Below are positions 43,418-52,124 of a DNA stretch of 64,000 nt, one piece after another. A program made the position numbers and the translations under genes. Below the pieces are notes generated by a model. The model searched no databases, was not told where the DNA came from, and worked only from the letters and a program-made list of their open reading frames with translations. Source of the DNA: Hymenobacter gummosus (GTDB lineage: Bacteria > Bacteroidota > Bacteroidia > Cytophagales > Hymenobacteraceae); assembly GCF_003970915.1 (NCBI RefSeq), contig NZ_RXOF01000013.1:124001-188000 (forward strand). The letters run 5' to 3'. Positions within the stretch are counted from its first letter, which is position 1. Every line of letters starts with the position of its first letter.

Positions 43418-45103
43418 TTACAGGTCCAGGCGCTGCCGCTTTTCCAGGAACCGGTCGGCGGTGCGCAGGCTCAGGGCCATGATGGTCAGGGCCGGGTTCA
43501 CGCTCAGGGCGCTGGGGAAGACGGAGTTGTCGCAGATGTAGAGGTTGGGCACGCCGAAGCAGCGGCCGTCGGCATCCACCACCGCGTCGTCGCCGCTTAG
43601 GCCCATGCGGCAGGTGCCGATGACGTGGGCCGAGCGGGGGAAGGTCCAGATGTCGCGGGCGCCGGCGGCTTCCCAGATGCGGCGCATCACCCGTTCGGCG
43701 TGGGCGTTCATGCGCTGCTCGTTTTCCTGGTTGGTGAAGTGTACCCGCGGCTTGGGCAGGCCACGCGCGTCCTTTTCCTCCGACAGCTCCAGGTAGTTAT
43801 CGGTGTGGGGCAGACAGTCGCCGAGGATGTTGATGCCGGCCACGTGGTTGTATTGCTGCAGATACTCGCGCAGCGGCTGCCCCCACAGGCCCCGGCTGCG
43901 GGCTACCTGGCTGGCGAAGGTCACGGGCATCACGCCGATGCTCTGCAGCAGGTAGCCGCCGGCAAAATCGGCGTCCGCGGGGCGGTGGGTGTCTTCCGAA
44001 ATCAGCCCGCCGGGAATGCCCTTGTAGGGCCGCACCATCTCCTCGAAGGTGCCCCAGAGCTGCAAGCCGGGGTGGGCCATGAGGTTGCGGCCCACCTGCC
44101 CGCTGCTCAGGGCCAGCTCGTTGAGCAGGAGCAGGCGGGGCGTCTCTACGGCGCCGGCGCACAAAAACAGCGTGCGGCACCGCTGCCGCTGCTGCTGCCC
44201 GTGCTGCTGGTACACCACGCCCGTCACGCGGCCCTGGGCATCCCGCTCGATTTCCGTCACGAAGCAGTCGGCGCGTACTTCGGCGCCGTGGGCTTCGGCC
44301 AATGGGATGAAGGTGACGTCCATGCTGGCCTTGGCCCCGTTGGAGCAGCCCGCCTGGCAGAAGCCGCGGTTGGTGCAGGCCTCGCGCCAACCAATGCCCT
44401 CCTGGTAATAGCGCGCCGACACGGCCGCGTTGGCCGCCGGCGAAGTGCGGATGCCCAGCTTCTCACAGGCGCGCTGCATCAGCTGGGCGGCGCCGTTGAG
44501 CGGCAGCGGCGGCAGCGGGTAGCCGCGCTGCCGCGCCGGCCCCCAGGGGTAAGGCGAAGGGCCCGAAATGCCCAGCAGCCACTCCAGCTCGTCGTAGTAG
44601 GGCGCCAGATCCTCGTAGCTCAGGGGCCAGTCCTCGCCCACCCCGAACTCCGTGCGAATGCGCAAATCATCGGGCTGCACGCGGGGGGTGTAGGCGGTAT
44701 AGTGCAGGGTGCTGCCGCCCACGCCGGTGCCGGAGTTGTTGTTGCCGAACGACAGCGGGTCCTTGCCCGCCGACAGCCGCTCGTCGTTCCAGAACAGGAA
44801 GCGTTGCGCCTCTTCGTCGGTGGCAAAGTCGCGGCGCGGCTCGTGGCGCGGGCCGGCCTCCAGGGCCACCACCCGCAGCCCGGCCAGGGCCAGCCGGGCC
44901 AGCAGCGGCGCCCCGCCCGCCCCGGTGCCGATAACGACGCAGTCGACCTCGTCGTCGGGCTCAGGCAGCTTGTCGGGCCGGGGTTCGGGGGTATCGGCGG
45001 TGGCGGGCTCGGCTTGGAGCAGCTTGCGCAGCAGGGGGTCCTGTATATCGGGCTGGACGGGGCTGACGACGCCTTCCTCCAGCAGTTCTTCTTCGTCGGG
45101 CAC
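43418..45103 (-). CDS. GMC family oxidoreductase
   Basis: About 561 residues. It has the FAD-binding start VDCVVIGTGAGGAPLLARL (near residue 53), NNSGTGVGGSTLHYT, CQAGCSNGAKASMDV, and the C-terminal His-containing region (AHVIGTCRMG, NPALTIMALSLRTADRF). Together with the downstream subunit 3 it is probably an alcohol or sugar dehydrogenase of the gluconate 2-dehydrogenase type. I start at GTG 45103 (PDEEELLEEG); the upstream frame is a repeat. There is no signal peptide. No cytochrome subunit is present nearby. Confidence 0.88.
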   Translation of the reverse strand: MPDEEELLEEGVVSPVQPDIQDPLLRKLLQAEPATADTPEPRPDKLPEPDDEVDCVVIGTGAGGAPLLARLALAGLRVVALEAGPRHEPRRDFATDEEAQRFLFWNDERLSAGKDPLSFGNNNSGTGVGGSTLHYTAYTPRVQPDDLRIRTEFGVGEDWPLSYEDLAPYYDELEWLLGISGPSPYPWGPARQRGYPLPPLPLNGAAQLMQRACEKLGIRTSPAANAAVSARYYQEGIGWREACTNRGFCQAGCSNGAKASMDVTFIPLAEAHGAEVRADCFVTEIERDAQGRVTGVVYQQHGQQQRQRCRTLFLCAGAVETPRLLLLNELALSSGQVGRNLMAHPGLQLWGTFEEMVRPYKGIPGGLISEDTHRPADADFAGGYLLQSIGVMPVTFASQVARSRGLWGQPLREYLQQYNHVAGINILGDCLPHTDNYLELSEEKDARGLPKPRVHFTNQENEQRMNAHAERVMRRIWEAAGARDIWTFPRSAHVIGTCRMGLSGDDAVVDADGRCFGVPNLYICDNSVFPSALSVNPALTIMALSLRTADRFLEKRQRLDL

Positions 45104-45104
45104 G

Positions 45105-45210
45105 GTGTGGTGAGATGGTGAAATGGTGAGGTGGTGAAATAGTGCGCGGCAGCATGGTGAAATGGAGCGACGCCGAAACGTCAACTCACCATTTCACCAT
45201 CTCACTATTT
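45105..45210. repeat. Tandem-word hairpin (GTGAAATGGTGAGATGGTG family)
   Basis: Left words GGTGAGATGGTGAAATGGTG and right words CACCATTTCACCATCTCAC are complementary. It fills the gap between the GMC gene and the subunit 3 gene. The same words are in 45802-45913 and 48412-48547. Confidence 0.75.
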
Positions 45211-45801
45211 CGCTTCTTGCGGCTCCCGCTCTTCGCGCTCATCGAGGCCGATGCGCGTCCAGGCGGGCAGGTCGGCCATGCCCGCGTAGCCGATTTCTTC
45301 CTGGCCGAGCGGGTGGGAGTAGTACAGAATGGTGGCTTCGGCCAGCAGCTCCTCGAAAAAGCGCGGCGCATCGACTTTCAGCCACAGGTCGCCGGGGGCG
45401 GTGCCGGCCTGCACGGCGGCCAGCACCTGGTTCTGCTGCTCCGGGCTCAGGGCCAGAAAGTTCTGCCCGAACTCCGTCTGCGCCGCCTGCTGAATGCCGC
45501 CCAGGCCGAGGCGGTAGGCTTCGCGGTCGGGCGGCAGCACGTCGTAGCGCCAGCCGTCGGACTTGCCGCTGGCCAGCCGCTCGTCGATGCCCGCGGGCAA
45601 ATCAATGGCGTCGGGGGCGGCGCGCTCGGGCTGGGGCAGCAGGCGGGCGCACACGGCCCCGAGCAGCCGGTAGGTTTCGGCATCAAAAAACTGCGGCTCG
45701 TAGGGCGGTGCGTCCAGGCGCTGCTGCAGGGCAGCGCGGGTGGCTTCGCTCACGTGGGGCGTATCGAGCAAGGCCCGCACGGTTCCGGGGGGATATTTCA
45801 T
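45205..45801 (-). CDS. Gluconate 2-dehydrogenase subunit 3 family protein
   Basis: A 198-residue helical protein of the gluconate-2-dehydrogenase subunit 3 family: RLLGAVCARLLPQP, IDLPAGIDERLASGKSDGWRY and FFEELLAEATILYYSHPLG are the conserved blocks. It normally accompanies a GMC-type large subunit, here encoded just downstream at 43418. The subunit may help export or stabilise the flavoprotein. No Tat signal is seen at its N terminus. The ATG at 45801 gives MKYPPGTVRALLDTPHV; the frame extends upstream only into repeat. Confidence 0.85.
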   Translation of the reverse strand: MKYPPGTVRALLDTPHVSEATRAALQQRLDAPPYEPQFFDAETYRLLGAVCARLLPQPERAAPDAIDLPAGIDERLASGKSDGWRYDVLPPDREAYRLGLGGIQQAAQTEFGQNFLALSPEQQNQVLAAVQAGTAPGDLWLKVDAPRFFEELLAEATILYYSHPLGQEEIGYAGMADLPAWTRIGLDEREEREPQEAK

Positions 45802-45913
45802 TGGTGAAATAGTGAAATGGCGAAATGGTGAGTTTGATGTTCGGGAGACGCGGCGTTGCGCATGTTGTGCAAGCGGCACGGCACTCACCATTTCACCACC
45901 TCACCATCTCACT
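45802..45913. repeat. Tandem-word hairpin (GTGAAATGGCGAAATGGTG family)
   Basis: Left arm words (about 45802-45833) and right arm words (about 45884-45913, CTCACCATTTCACCACCTCA) are complementary. It is placed between the SDR gene and the subunit 3 gene. Confidence 0.75.
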
Positions 45914-46911
45914 TATTGGTCGCTGCTCATTTTGCCGCCGGTCACGTGGACCAGGGAGCCGGTCATGAAGGAGCCGTCCTGGGAGGCCAGCAGCACGTAG
46001 GCGGGAGCTATTTCCTCGGGCTGGCCGGGGCGCTTGAGGGCTACCTCGTGGCCGAACTTCTCGATTTCCTCGCGCGGCATGGTGCCGGGAATGTTGGGCG
46101 TCCACACGGGCCCCGGCACCACGCAGTTGACGCGGATGCCCTTCTCGCCCAGGTACTGCGCCAGGCTCTTGGTGAGGGCGTGAATGGCCGACTTGGTGCA
46201 GGCGTAATCCACCAGAATCGGAATACCCGTCAGGCCCACGATGCTGCCGGTGTTGATGATACTGTCGCCCTTTTTGAGGTGCGGAATGGCGGCCTGGGCC
46301 AGCCAGATGTAGCCGAGGATGTTGGTATCGAAGGTGCGGCGAATCTGCTCCTCCGAAATGTCCTCGAACTTTTCCTGGGACATCTGAAAGGCGGCATTGT
46401 TGACCAGCACGTTCAGCCCGCCCAGCTCCTTGGTGGTGCGGCGCACGGCTTGCTTGCACTGCTCCGGGTCGCGCACGTCCAGCTTCAGCAGCAGGCAGCG
46501 GCGCTTCTGCGCTTCCACCAGGCGCTGGGTTTCCTGGGCGTCCACGTCGTTTTCGTTGTAGAGCACGGCCACGTCGGCGCCTTCCATGGCAAAGGCCAAC
46601 GCCACCGCCCGCCCGATGCCCGAGTCGGCCCCGGTAATCAGCGCAATCTTATCCTTGAGCTTGCCGGCGGGCTGGTAGCCGGAGAGGTTGGAGTCGGGCT
46701 GCAGCTTCATGTCGGCCTGCCGGGCCGGGTAGGGCAGCTTCTGGGCGTGCTCCTTCATCTGGGCGGCGGTGGGGCGCTTTTCGCGCTTGGGCGCCGGGGC
46801 CTTGGCGGCCGATTTGGCGGTGGGTTTCTGGGCGGCTTTCGATGCGCCGGCGGCCTTGGGTTCGGGGCGGGCAGGCGCGGCTTTGGGGGCAGCTGGTTTT
46901 TTGGCGGCCAT
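45913..46911 (-). CDS. SDR family oxidoreductase
   Basis: A 332-residue short-chain dehydrogenase with the cofactor motif TGADSGIGRAVA (near residue 91), NNAAF, and the catalytic YxxxK in DYACTKSAIHALTK. It starts with a Lys/Ala/Pro-rich extension of about 45 residues (KKPAAPKAAPAR and similar), not usual in the family and perhaps a membrane or nucleic-acid contact. It resembles the glucose/general-stress SDR group (YhdF-like). The ATG at 46911 gives MAAKKPAAPK; the open frame upstream is not protein-like. Confidence 0.88.
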   Translation of the reverse strand: MAAKKPAAPKAAPARPEPKAAGASKAAQKPTAKSAAKAPAPKREKRPTAAQMKEHAQKLPYPARQADMKLQPDSNLSGYQPAGKLKDKIALITGADSGIGRAVALAFAMEGADVAVLYNENDVDAQETQRLVEAQKRRCLLLKLDVRDPEQCKQAVRRTTKELGGLNVLVNNAAFQMSQEKFEDISEEQIRRTFDTNILGYIWLAQAAIPHLKKGDSIINTGSIVGLTGIPILVDYACTKSAIHALTKSLAQYLGEKGIRVNCVVPGPVWTPNIPGTMPREEIEKFGHEVALKRPGQPEEIAPAYVLLASQDGSFMTGSLVHVTGGKMSSDQ

Positions 46912-47078
46912 ACGGGAGCGGGCGTCGGTTGTGGTTGTGCTCTGGCACTTACGCAAAAGCTCGACCGAACGGCTGAGCTCCGGCGGTGGCGCGCAGCATA
47001 CCCGCCGGGGCTCAGCCGTGCTGGGAGTAGCATCAGCTGAGCCACAGGCCGAGGCAGTCAAGCTCATGGCATCACACA

Positions 47079-47113
47079 AAAGCGCCGCTACCCGGGCTGG
47101 GTAGCGGCGCTTT
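47079..47113 (-). terminator. Terminator of the Old Yellow Enzyme gene
   Basis: A perfect 15-base stem (47079-47093 with 47099-47113) and 5-base loop, 28 bases past the stop of the minus-strand gene. Confidence 0.8.
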
Positions 47114-47141
47114 GCTGGTGCCCCAATGGCGTACCAGGCTC

Positions 47142-48275
47142 TTAGTTGCCCTGGTACTCGGCGGCGGTGGGCTGGGCGGCCTCGTGCAGCGAGGGGTAGT
47201 CGATGTAGCCTTTGTCGCCGGGCACGTAGAAGGTGGCGAAGTCGGGCTGATTCAGGGCCGCGCCCTGCTCAAAGCGGGCCACCAGGTCGGGGTTGGCAAT
47301 GAAGGGCACGCCAAAGGCAATGAGGTCGGCCTCGTTGTTTGCCAGCGCGGCTTCGGCGGTTTCCTGGGTATAGCCGCCGTTGATGATGAACGTGCCTTTG
47401 AAAATCTGGCGCAGGGCCGGGCCGATGGCGGGCTTGCCTTCGGGGCGGGCCATGGGGTGGCCGGGCAGGGCCTCCAGCACGTGCAGGTAAGCCAGCCCGA
47501 AGCGGTTCAGCTGCTCGGTGAGGTAGCTGAACGTGGCCGTGGGGTCGGAGTCCTGGATGCTGGCGCTGCCCTGGGGCGACACGCGCAGGCCCACGCGGTC
47601 GGCGCCCAGCTCATCGACGACGGCCTGCACCACTTCCAGCACGAAGCGGCTGCGGTTTTCAATGCTGCCGCCGTACTCGTCGGTGCGCTGGTTGGAGCCG
47701 TCCTGCAGAAACTGGTCGAGCAGATAGCCGTTGGCGCCGTGAATTTCCACCCCGTCGAAGCCGGCAGCTTTGGCGTTGCGGGCGGCCTGGCGGAACTGGT
47801 CCACCACGCCCGGAATTTCGCTCAGCTCCAGGGCGCGGGGCGTGGGTACTTCCTCGAAGCCCTGGCCGGTAAAGGCCTTCGCGCCCTCGGGCTTGATGGC
47901 CGAAGGGGCCACGGGCAGCTCACCATTGTGAAAGAAAGGGTGCGACACCCGGCCCACGTGCCAAAGCTGGGCAAAAATGCGCCCCCCGGCGGCGTGCACC
48001 GCGTCCGTCACCTTGCGCCAGGCGGCCACCTGCACCTCGGAGTAGATGCCCGGCGTGTTGATGTAGCCCACGCCCTGCGGCGACACCTGCGTGCCCTCGG
48101 TAATGATGAGGCCGGCCGTAGCGCGCTGCACGTAGTAGGTCACTACCGAATCGGTAGCGGCAGTTTCAGGGTTGGTAGCCCGGCTGCGCGTCATCGGGGC
48201 CATTACGAGGCGGTTGGGCAGCTCGATGGCGCCCAGCTGGTAGCTGGAAAACAGCTTAGGGGTGATGTTGCTCAT
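47142..48275 (-). CDS. Alkene reductase, Old Yellow Enzyme family (NemA-like)
   Basis: A 377-residue FMN-dependent ene-reductase. The blocks LPNRLVMAPMTRSRA, TEGTQVSPQGVGY, QLWHVGR, GFDGVEIHGANGYLLDQFL and GVPFIANPDLV are typical of the OYE barrel, and the catalytic Tyr region is present. It reduces activated C=C bonds (and often nitro esters) with NADPH. It lies in a run of redox genes (SDR, GMC, gluconate dehydrogenase subunit 3), but the intergenic hairpins suggest separate transcripts. Confidence 0.93.
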   Translation of the reverse strand: MSNITPKLFSSYQLGAIELPNRLVMAPMTRSRATNPETAATDSVVTYYVQRATAGLIITEGTQVSPQGVGYINTPGIYSEVQVAAWRKVTDAVHAAGGRIFAQLWHVGRVSHPFFHNGELPVAPSAIKPEGAKAFTGQGFEEVPTPRALELSEIPGVVDQFRQAARNAKAAGFDGVEIHGANGYLLDQFLQDGSNQRTDEYGGSIENRSRFVLEVVQAVVDELGADRVGLRVSPQGSASIQDSDPTATFSYLTEQLNRFGLAYLHVLEALPGHPMARPEGKPAIGPALRQIFKGTFIINGGYTQETAEAALANNEADLIAFGVPFIANPDLVARFEQGAALNQPDFATFYVPGDKGYIDYPSLHEAAQPTAAEYQGN

Positions 48276-48411
48276 GGCAATAAAGAGGGGTTGCGCCGAC
48301 TTTCGGCGGTTTTTCGACTTGATCAGCGTCCCGTTTTCGGGCGCAATGGCAGTCTAACCCCCAAGCCACGGCCCGGGTTATGCTCCGAACGGTATCGTCG
48401 GGGGTACCGGG

Positions 48412-48547
48412 CGGTGAAATGGTGAAATGGTGAAATAGGATAGTTGGTTTCGCCCGCCCGGGTTGCGCCGTTTTGTGCGGCTTCGTGTTTTTCCGCGCCG
48501 CCAGAACGTCCGCTCACCATTTCACTATCTCACCATTTCACCACTCA
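48412..48547. repeat. Tandem-word hairpin (GGTGAAATGGTGAAATGGTG)
   Basis: Left words at 48412-48438 and right words at about 48512-48547 (CTCACCATTTCACTATCTCA) form an inverted structure. The right end reaches the stop of the PA14-OmpA gene. Confidence 0.75.
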
Positions 48548-49663
48548 CCGCATGATCAGCTCCACGCGGCGGTTGCGGGGGCGCTGCTGCGGGTCGCGGT
48601 TGTCGGCCACGGGGCGGCTGCCGCCGTAGCCCACGGCCGTCAGGCGCAGCGAGTCGATGCCGCGCTTGACCAGGTAGGCGCGCACCAGCCGGGCGCGCTG
48701 CTCCGAGAGCTGCTGGTTTTTCTGCGCATCGCCCACGTTGTCGGTGTGGCCGGCTATTTCAAACTGCAGGGCGGGCTTGTCGCGCAGCACGCGCACCAGC
48801 CGGGCCAGCTCCGGCTCGGAGCGGGGCAGCAGCCGGGCCTGGCTCTGCACGAAATAGATGTGGTTCAGGGCCACGGCTTCCCCGCGGCGCAGCTTGGTGA
48901 GGTCGGGCAGGGAGTCGCCCAGGCCCACCACGGCAGGACGCACGGGCCGGCGCGTGGGCGTGGTGGCGGCCAGGGTGCGGCGTGGGGGCGTGGCAGGCCG
49001 GCTGACGGGGCGGGCCACTACGCGGGGCTGCGGACGGGCCGCGGGCGGCGGTGGCACCACCTGCCGCTGATTTAAGGCGGGCGTCGGGGTAGGCGTCGGG
49101 GCCGGGCGGGCGGCTACGGGCGGCTTGGGCGGGGGCACGGGCTTGGCCGAGGCCGGCAGCCCGGCAAACAGTGCCTGCCGCCCCACGGTCACCAGCTCGG
49201 TGCTGTTGGGCAGGCGCCAGCGCAGCACCGCGCGGCTGTCGCGAACAGTTTGGAAGTAGTCGACGCGCAGGCGGTAGTAATGGCCGGCTTCCAGGCGCAG
49301 GCGCACAGTGGCGGGCACGTGGTCCTGCTCGCGCCAGGCGTCGATGATGCGCTTGCCGCCCACCCACACGCGCAGGCCGTCGTCCATCACCGTCGAAAAC
49401 TCATACTCGCCGGTGGTCGGGGCCAGGATATAGCCTTCCCAGCGCACCGAGAAGTACTGCGGGCCCAGGCCTTCCACCGGCGGCTGCATTTTCCAGTCGA
49501 AGTCGATGGCCGCGTCGCGGCGGCGCAGCACCAATATGTCGAATTCTGTGCCGTTGTAGTAAGAGGCCTGTAGCCCGGTGCCGGCGGGCCAGACCGCGGG
49601 AGCCTGGGCCGCCCCGAGGCGGGCGGCCAGCAGCGCCAGGAGGAATAGAAGATAACAGCGCAT
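48545..49663 (-). CDS. PA14 domain and OmpA-like protein
   Basis: A 372-residue exported protein: signal peptide (LLFLLALLAARLGAAQA), a PA14 domain (about 25-165; GLQASYYNGTEFD, VRWEGYILAPTTGEYEF, DDGLRVWVGGKRIIDAW), a Pro/Arg-rich linker (about 170-245), and a C-terminal OmpA peptidoglycan-binding domain (YFVQSQARLLP, EIAGHTDNVGD, LSEQRARLVRAYLVKRGI, VGYGGSRPVADN). It probably lies in the outer membrane or periplasm, with PA14 binding a glycan and OmpA binding peptidoglycan. Confidence 0.9.
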   Translation of the reverse strand: MRCYLLFLLALLAARLGAAQAPAVWPAGTGLQASYYNGTEFDILVLRRRDAAIDFDWKMQPPVEGLGPQYFSVRWEGYILAPTTGEYEFSTVMDDGLRVWVGGKRIIDAWREQDHVPATVRLRLEAGHYYRLRVDYFQTVRDSRAVLRWRLPNSTELVTVGRQALFAGLPASAKPVPPPKPPVAARPAPTPTPTPALNQRQVVPPPPAARPQPRVVARPVSRPATPPRRTLAATTPTRRPVRPAVVGLGDSLPDLTKLRRGEAVALNHIYFVQSQARLLPRSEPELARLVRVLRDKPALQFEIAGHTDNVGDAQKNQQLSEQRARLVRAYLVKRGIDSLRLTAVGYGGSRPVADNRDPQQRPRNRRVELIMR

Positions 49664-49807
49664 CGGATGGAAAAAGAAAAGTCAACGCAAAAAAGCGCTT
49701 TTCCGTCTGTTGCGGCCAGTCGGGCCGCCGGGGCGCCAACTCCGGCCCGCCGCGGGCCGTACCTGCCAGGGTAAGTGTGATTCACCCAGCCACTTACTTC
49801 CGCAACC

Positions 49808-49942
49808 ATGCCTACCAAGAAAACCACATCCGCCCAGCATACCAGTCAGAAAAAGGACGACCCGTGCTGGAAAGGCTACGAGCAGGCCGGCACCAAGCAA
49901 AAAGACGGCAAGACCGTGCCCAACTGCATCAAGAAGGACTAG
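49808..49942 (+). CDS. Small lysine-rich protein with CWKGYEQAG motif, 44 aa
   Basis: A 44-residue ORF: a Lys/Thr-rich start, then DPCWKGYEQAGTKQKDGKTV and PNCIKKD. The pattern CWKGY-x3-G-x2-K-x2-GK-x-VPNC recurs in small uncharacterised bacterial and phage proteins, which is why I believe the frame. The two cysteines 22 residues apart might bind a metal or form a disulfide. It has a downstream hairpin and no signal peptide. Function unknown. Confidence 0.65.
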   Translation: MPTKKTTSAQHTSQKKDDPCWKGYEQAGTKQKDGKTVPNCIKKD

Positions 49943-49966
49943 CGCCGGCCTTGCGGCCGATACTTC

Positions 49967-49993
49967 AGCCCCGGCCCTTGGTCGGGGCTTTTT
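49967..49993 (+). terminator. Terminator of the 44-residue gene
   Basis: Stem AGCCCCG (49967-49973) with CGGGGCT (49983-49989) followed by TTTT. Confidence 0.8.
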
Positions 49994-50121
49994 CGTGCCC
50001 GGCGGGGAAGTTTCTGGACTGATTTCGCCCAGGAAAGCCACCAGGTGCGGCCCGCGGCCAATCGGCTCGTACTTTAGCTCCCAGCCCACCACCCCTATCC
50101 TCCACCTTCACCCAAACCCTT

Positions 50122-52059
50122 ATGCTCAAACGTTTACTACTGTTTCTGCTGTTGCTGGCCGGTGGGCTGGCCGCGCCCACTGTCCGGGCCGCCACCGGCG
50201 ACACCACCCGCGTGACGGTGTTCAACAACCGCGCGCTGACCCGCTACGGCGAGTTTGATACCACGGCCACCTTCCCGGCCGCCGGGCGCTACCGCAAAAT
50301 CCTGCTACACTACGTGCTGGGCCGCTACGCCTGCCCGCCCGGCTCCCAGTACTGCGGCTCCTGGGACTACACCACCCGCGTGGTGTTGCTGCCGCCCGCC
50401 AACGACACCGTGGAGCTGGCCCGCATCATCACTCCCTACGCCACCGACTGGCTGGCCCAGAACCGCCGCCACGATTACGTGGTGGACGTGACCGACTACG
50501 CCAGCCTGCTGCGGGGAACCAACACCCTGCGCTTTTTCTACGACGGCTATTCCTGGGGCTTCAACATCACGATGTACCTGGAGTTTATCGAGGGCACGCC
50601 CCCGCGGGATGCGCTGGGCGTCAAGAACGTATACAGCAGCGGCCCGGCGGGCGGCGGCTTCCCCTACGGCCGCCTGGCCGACCCCATCGACAACTACCTG
50701 CCGGCCAAAACCGTGACGGCAGTGCCCGGCGCGGCCGGGGCCAGCCTCAAGAGCTTCATCACCGGCCACGGCGCCGATACGCGCAACTGCGCCGAGTTCT
50801 GCCGCAAGTTTTACACCCTGTTCGTCAACGGCACCAGCCAGGGCAACACCGACCTGTGGCGCGCCGACTGCGGCCTGAACCAGATTTACCCGCAGACCGG
50901 CACCTGGGTGTACAACCGCAGCAACTGGTGCCCCGGCAACGCGGTGGCGCCCATCTACCACGACCTGACGTCGGCCCTGAGCGGGGGCTCGGCCCAGGTC
51001 AACATCGACATGGCCCCGCACGCCATTTCCAACCAGAGCATGGCCAATGCCAAGTGGATCTGGCAGACGCAGCTGGTGAGCTATTCGGCGCCGAACTTCA
51101 CCACCGACGCGGCCCTGGAGCAAATCGTGGCCCCGACCACTGATGCCAACTTCGTGCGCGACAACCCCATCTGCGACGCCCCGCGCGTGGTGCTGCGTAA
51201 CACCGGCTCCGCCCCGCTCACGACGGCCACCATCCGCTACCGCGTGGGCACCAACGCCTGGCGCAGCTACCAGTGGACGGGCAGCCTTGCCTTCCTGGCC
51301 CAGACGGAAGTAACCCTGCCGCCCGTACCGGCCGATTTCACCGGCCAGTCGGTGTTCCGGGTGTACGTAACGGCCCCGAACGGGCAAGCCGACCAGAACC
51401 ACTACAACGACTCCTTGCGCACCCGCTTCAACGCCGTAAGCATGCTACCGCCCAGCTTCGTGGTAAGCCTGCTGACCAACAACTCCGTGACGGCCGGCGT
51501 GGGCCAGACCTCCTGGACGCTGACCGACCAGGCCGGCCAGACCCTCAGCAGCCGCACCAACACCACCCCGGCCACCACCTACACCGACACCCTGCGCCTG
51601 GCGCCCGGCTGCTACACCCTCACCGTGGACGATGCGGGCTGCGACGGGCTGTCGTGGTGGGCCAACACGGCCGGCGGCACCGGCATCATGCGCCTGCTCG
51701 GGCCGAACAACACCGTGCTGCGCACCATCAACGGCGACTTTGGCTGCCAGTACAAGCTGCGCTTCAGCGTGACGCAGGCCCTGGCCCGCACGCCCGCCCA
51801 GGCCCTGGCCGCCCTCGACGTGTACCCCAACCCCGCCCAGGACGGCCGCTTCACCCTCGATCTGAACCTGCCCGTGCGCCAGGACGTGCAGCTGCAGGTG
51901 CTGAGCGCGACGGGCCAGCGCGTGTACCAGGCCACGCTGCCGCAGGTGCAGGCCGTGAAGCGCCCCCTCGATTTGCACCAGCTGCCCGCCGGCGTGTACC
52001 TGCTGGAGTGCCGCGGCCAGAACGGCCTGCAGCTGCACCGCCGCCTGCTGATTCCCTAG
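50122..52059 (+). CDS. PNGase F-like secreted protein with T9SS sorting domain
   Basis: A 645-residue protein with a signal peptide (LLLFLLLLAGGLAAPTVRA). The region 25-320 resembles the two beta domains of peptide-N-glycosidase F: CGSWDYTTRV, YDGYSWGFNITMYLEF, GHGADTRNCAEFCRKFY, WRADCGLNQIYPQTGTW and WCPG. The middle is Ig-like or CARDB-like (PRVVLRNTGSAPLTTATIRY), and the end (about 560-645; LDVYPNPAQDGRFTLDL) is a T9SS sorting domain. The protein likely removes or binds N-glycans from glycoproteins outside the cell. Whether it is active was not tested residue by residue. Confidence 0.85.
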   Translation: MLKRLLLFLLLLAGGLAAPTVRAATGDTTRVTVFNNRALTRYGEFDTTATFPAAGRYRKILLHYVLGRYACPPGSQYCGSWDYTTRVVLLPPANDTVELARIITPYATDWLAQNRRHDYVVDVTDYASLLRGTNTLRFFYDGYSWGFNITMYLEFIEGTPPRDALGVKNVYSSGPAGGGFPYGRLADPIDNYLPAKTVTAVPGAAGASLKSFITGHGADTRNCAEFCRKFYTLFVNGTSQGNTDLWRADCGLNQIYPQTGTWVYNRSNWCPGNAVAPIYHDLTSALSGGSAQVNIDMAPHAISNQSMANAKWIWQTQLVSYSAPNFTTDAALEQIVAPTTDANFVRDNPICDAPRVVLRNTGSAPLTTATIRYRVGTNAWRSYQWTGSLAFLAQTEVTLPPVPADFTGQSVFRVYVTAPNGQADQNHYNDSLRTRFNAVSMLPPSFVVSLLTNNSVTAGVGQTSWTLTDQAGQTLSSRTNTTPATTYTDTLRLAPGCYTLTVDDAGCDGLSWWANTAGGTGIMRLLGPNNTVLRTINGDFGCQYKLRFSVTQALARTPAQALAALDVYPNPAQDGRFTLDLNLPVRQDVQLQVLSATGQRVYQATLPQVQAVKRPLDLHQLPAGVYLLECRGQNGLQLHRRLLIP

Positions 52060-52070
52060 CCGCTGCCCAC

Positions 52071-52113
52071 CACAAAAAAAGCCCCTGCCGCAACCGACAG
52101 GGGCTTTTTTGTG
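52071..52113. terminator. Bidirectional terminator between convergent T9SS genes
   Basis: A stem with one mismatch around GCCCCTGCCG and CGACAGGGGC, flanked by A7 and T6 runs, between the PNGase F-like gene and the convergent glycine-rich gene. It can end both transcripts. Confidence 0.85.
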
Positions 52114-52124
52114 AACAAGCATCC

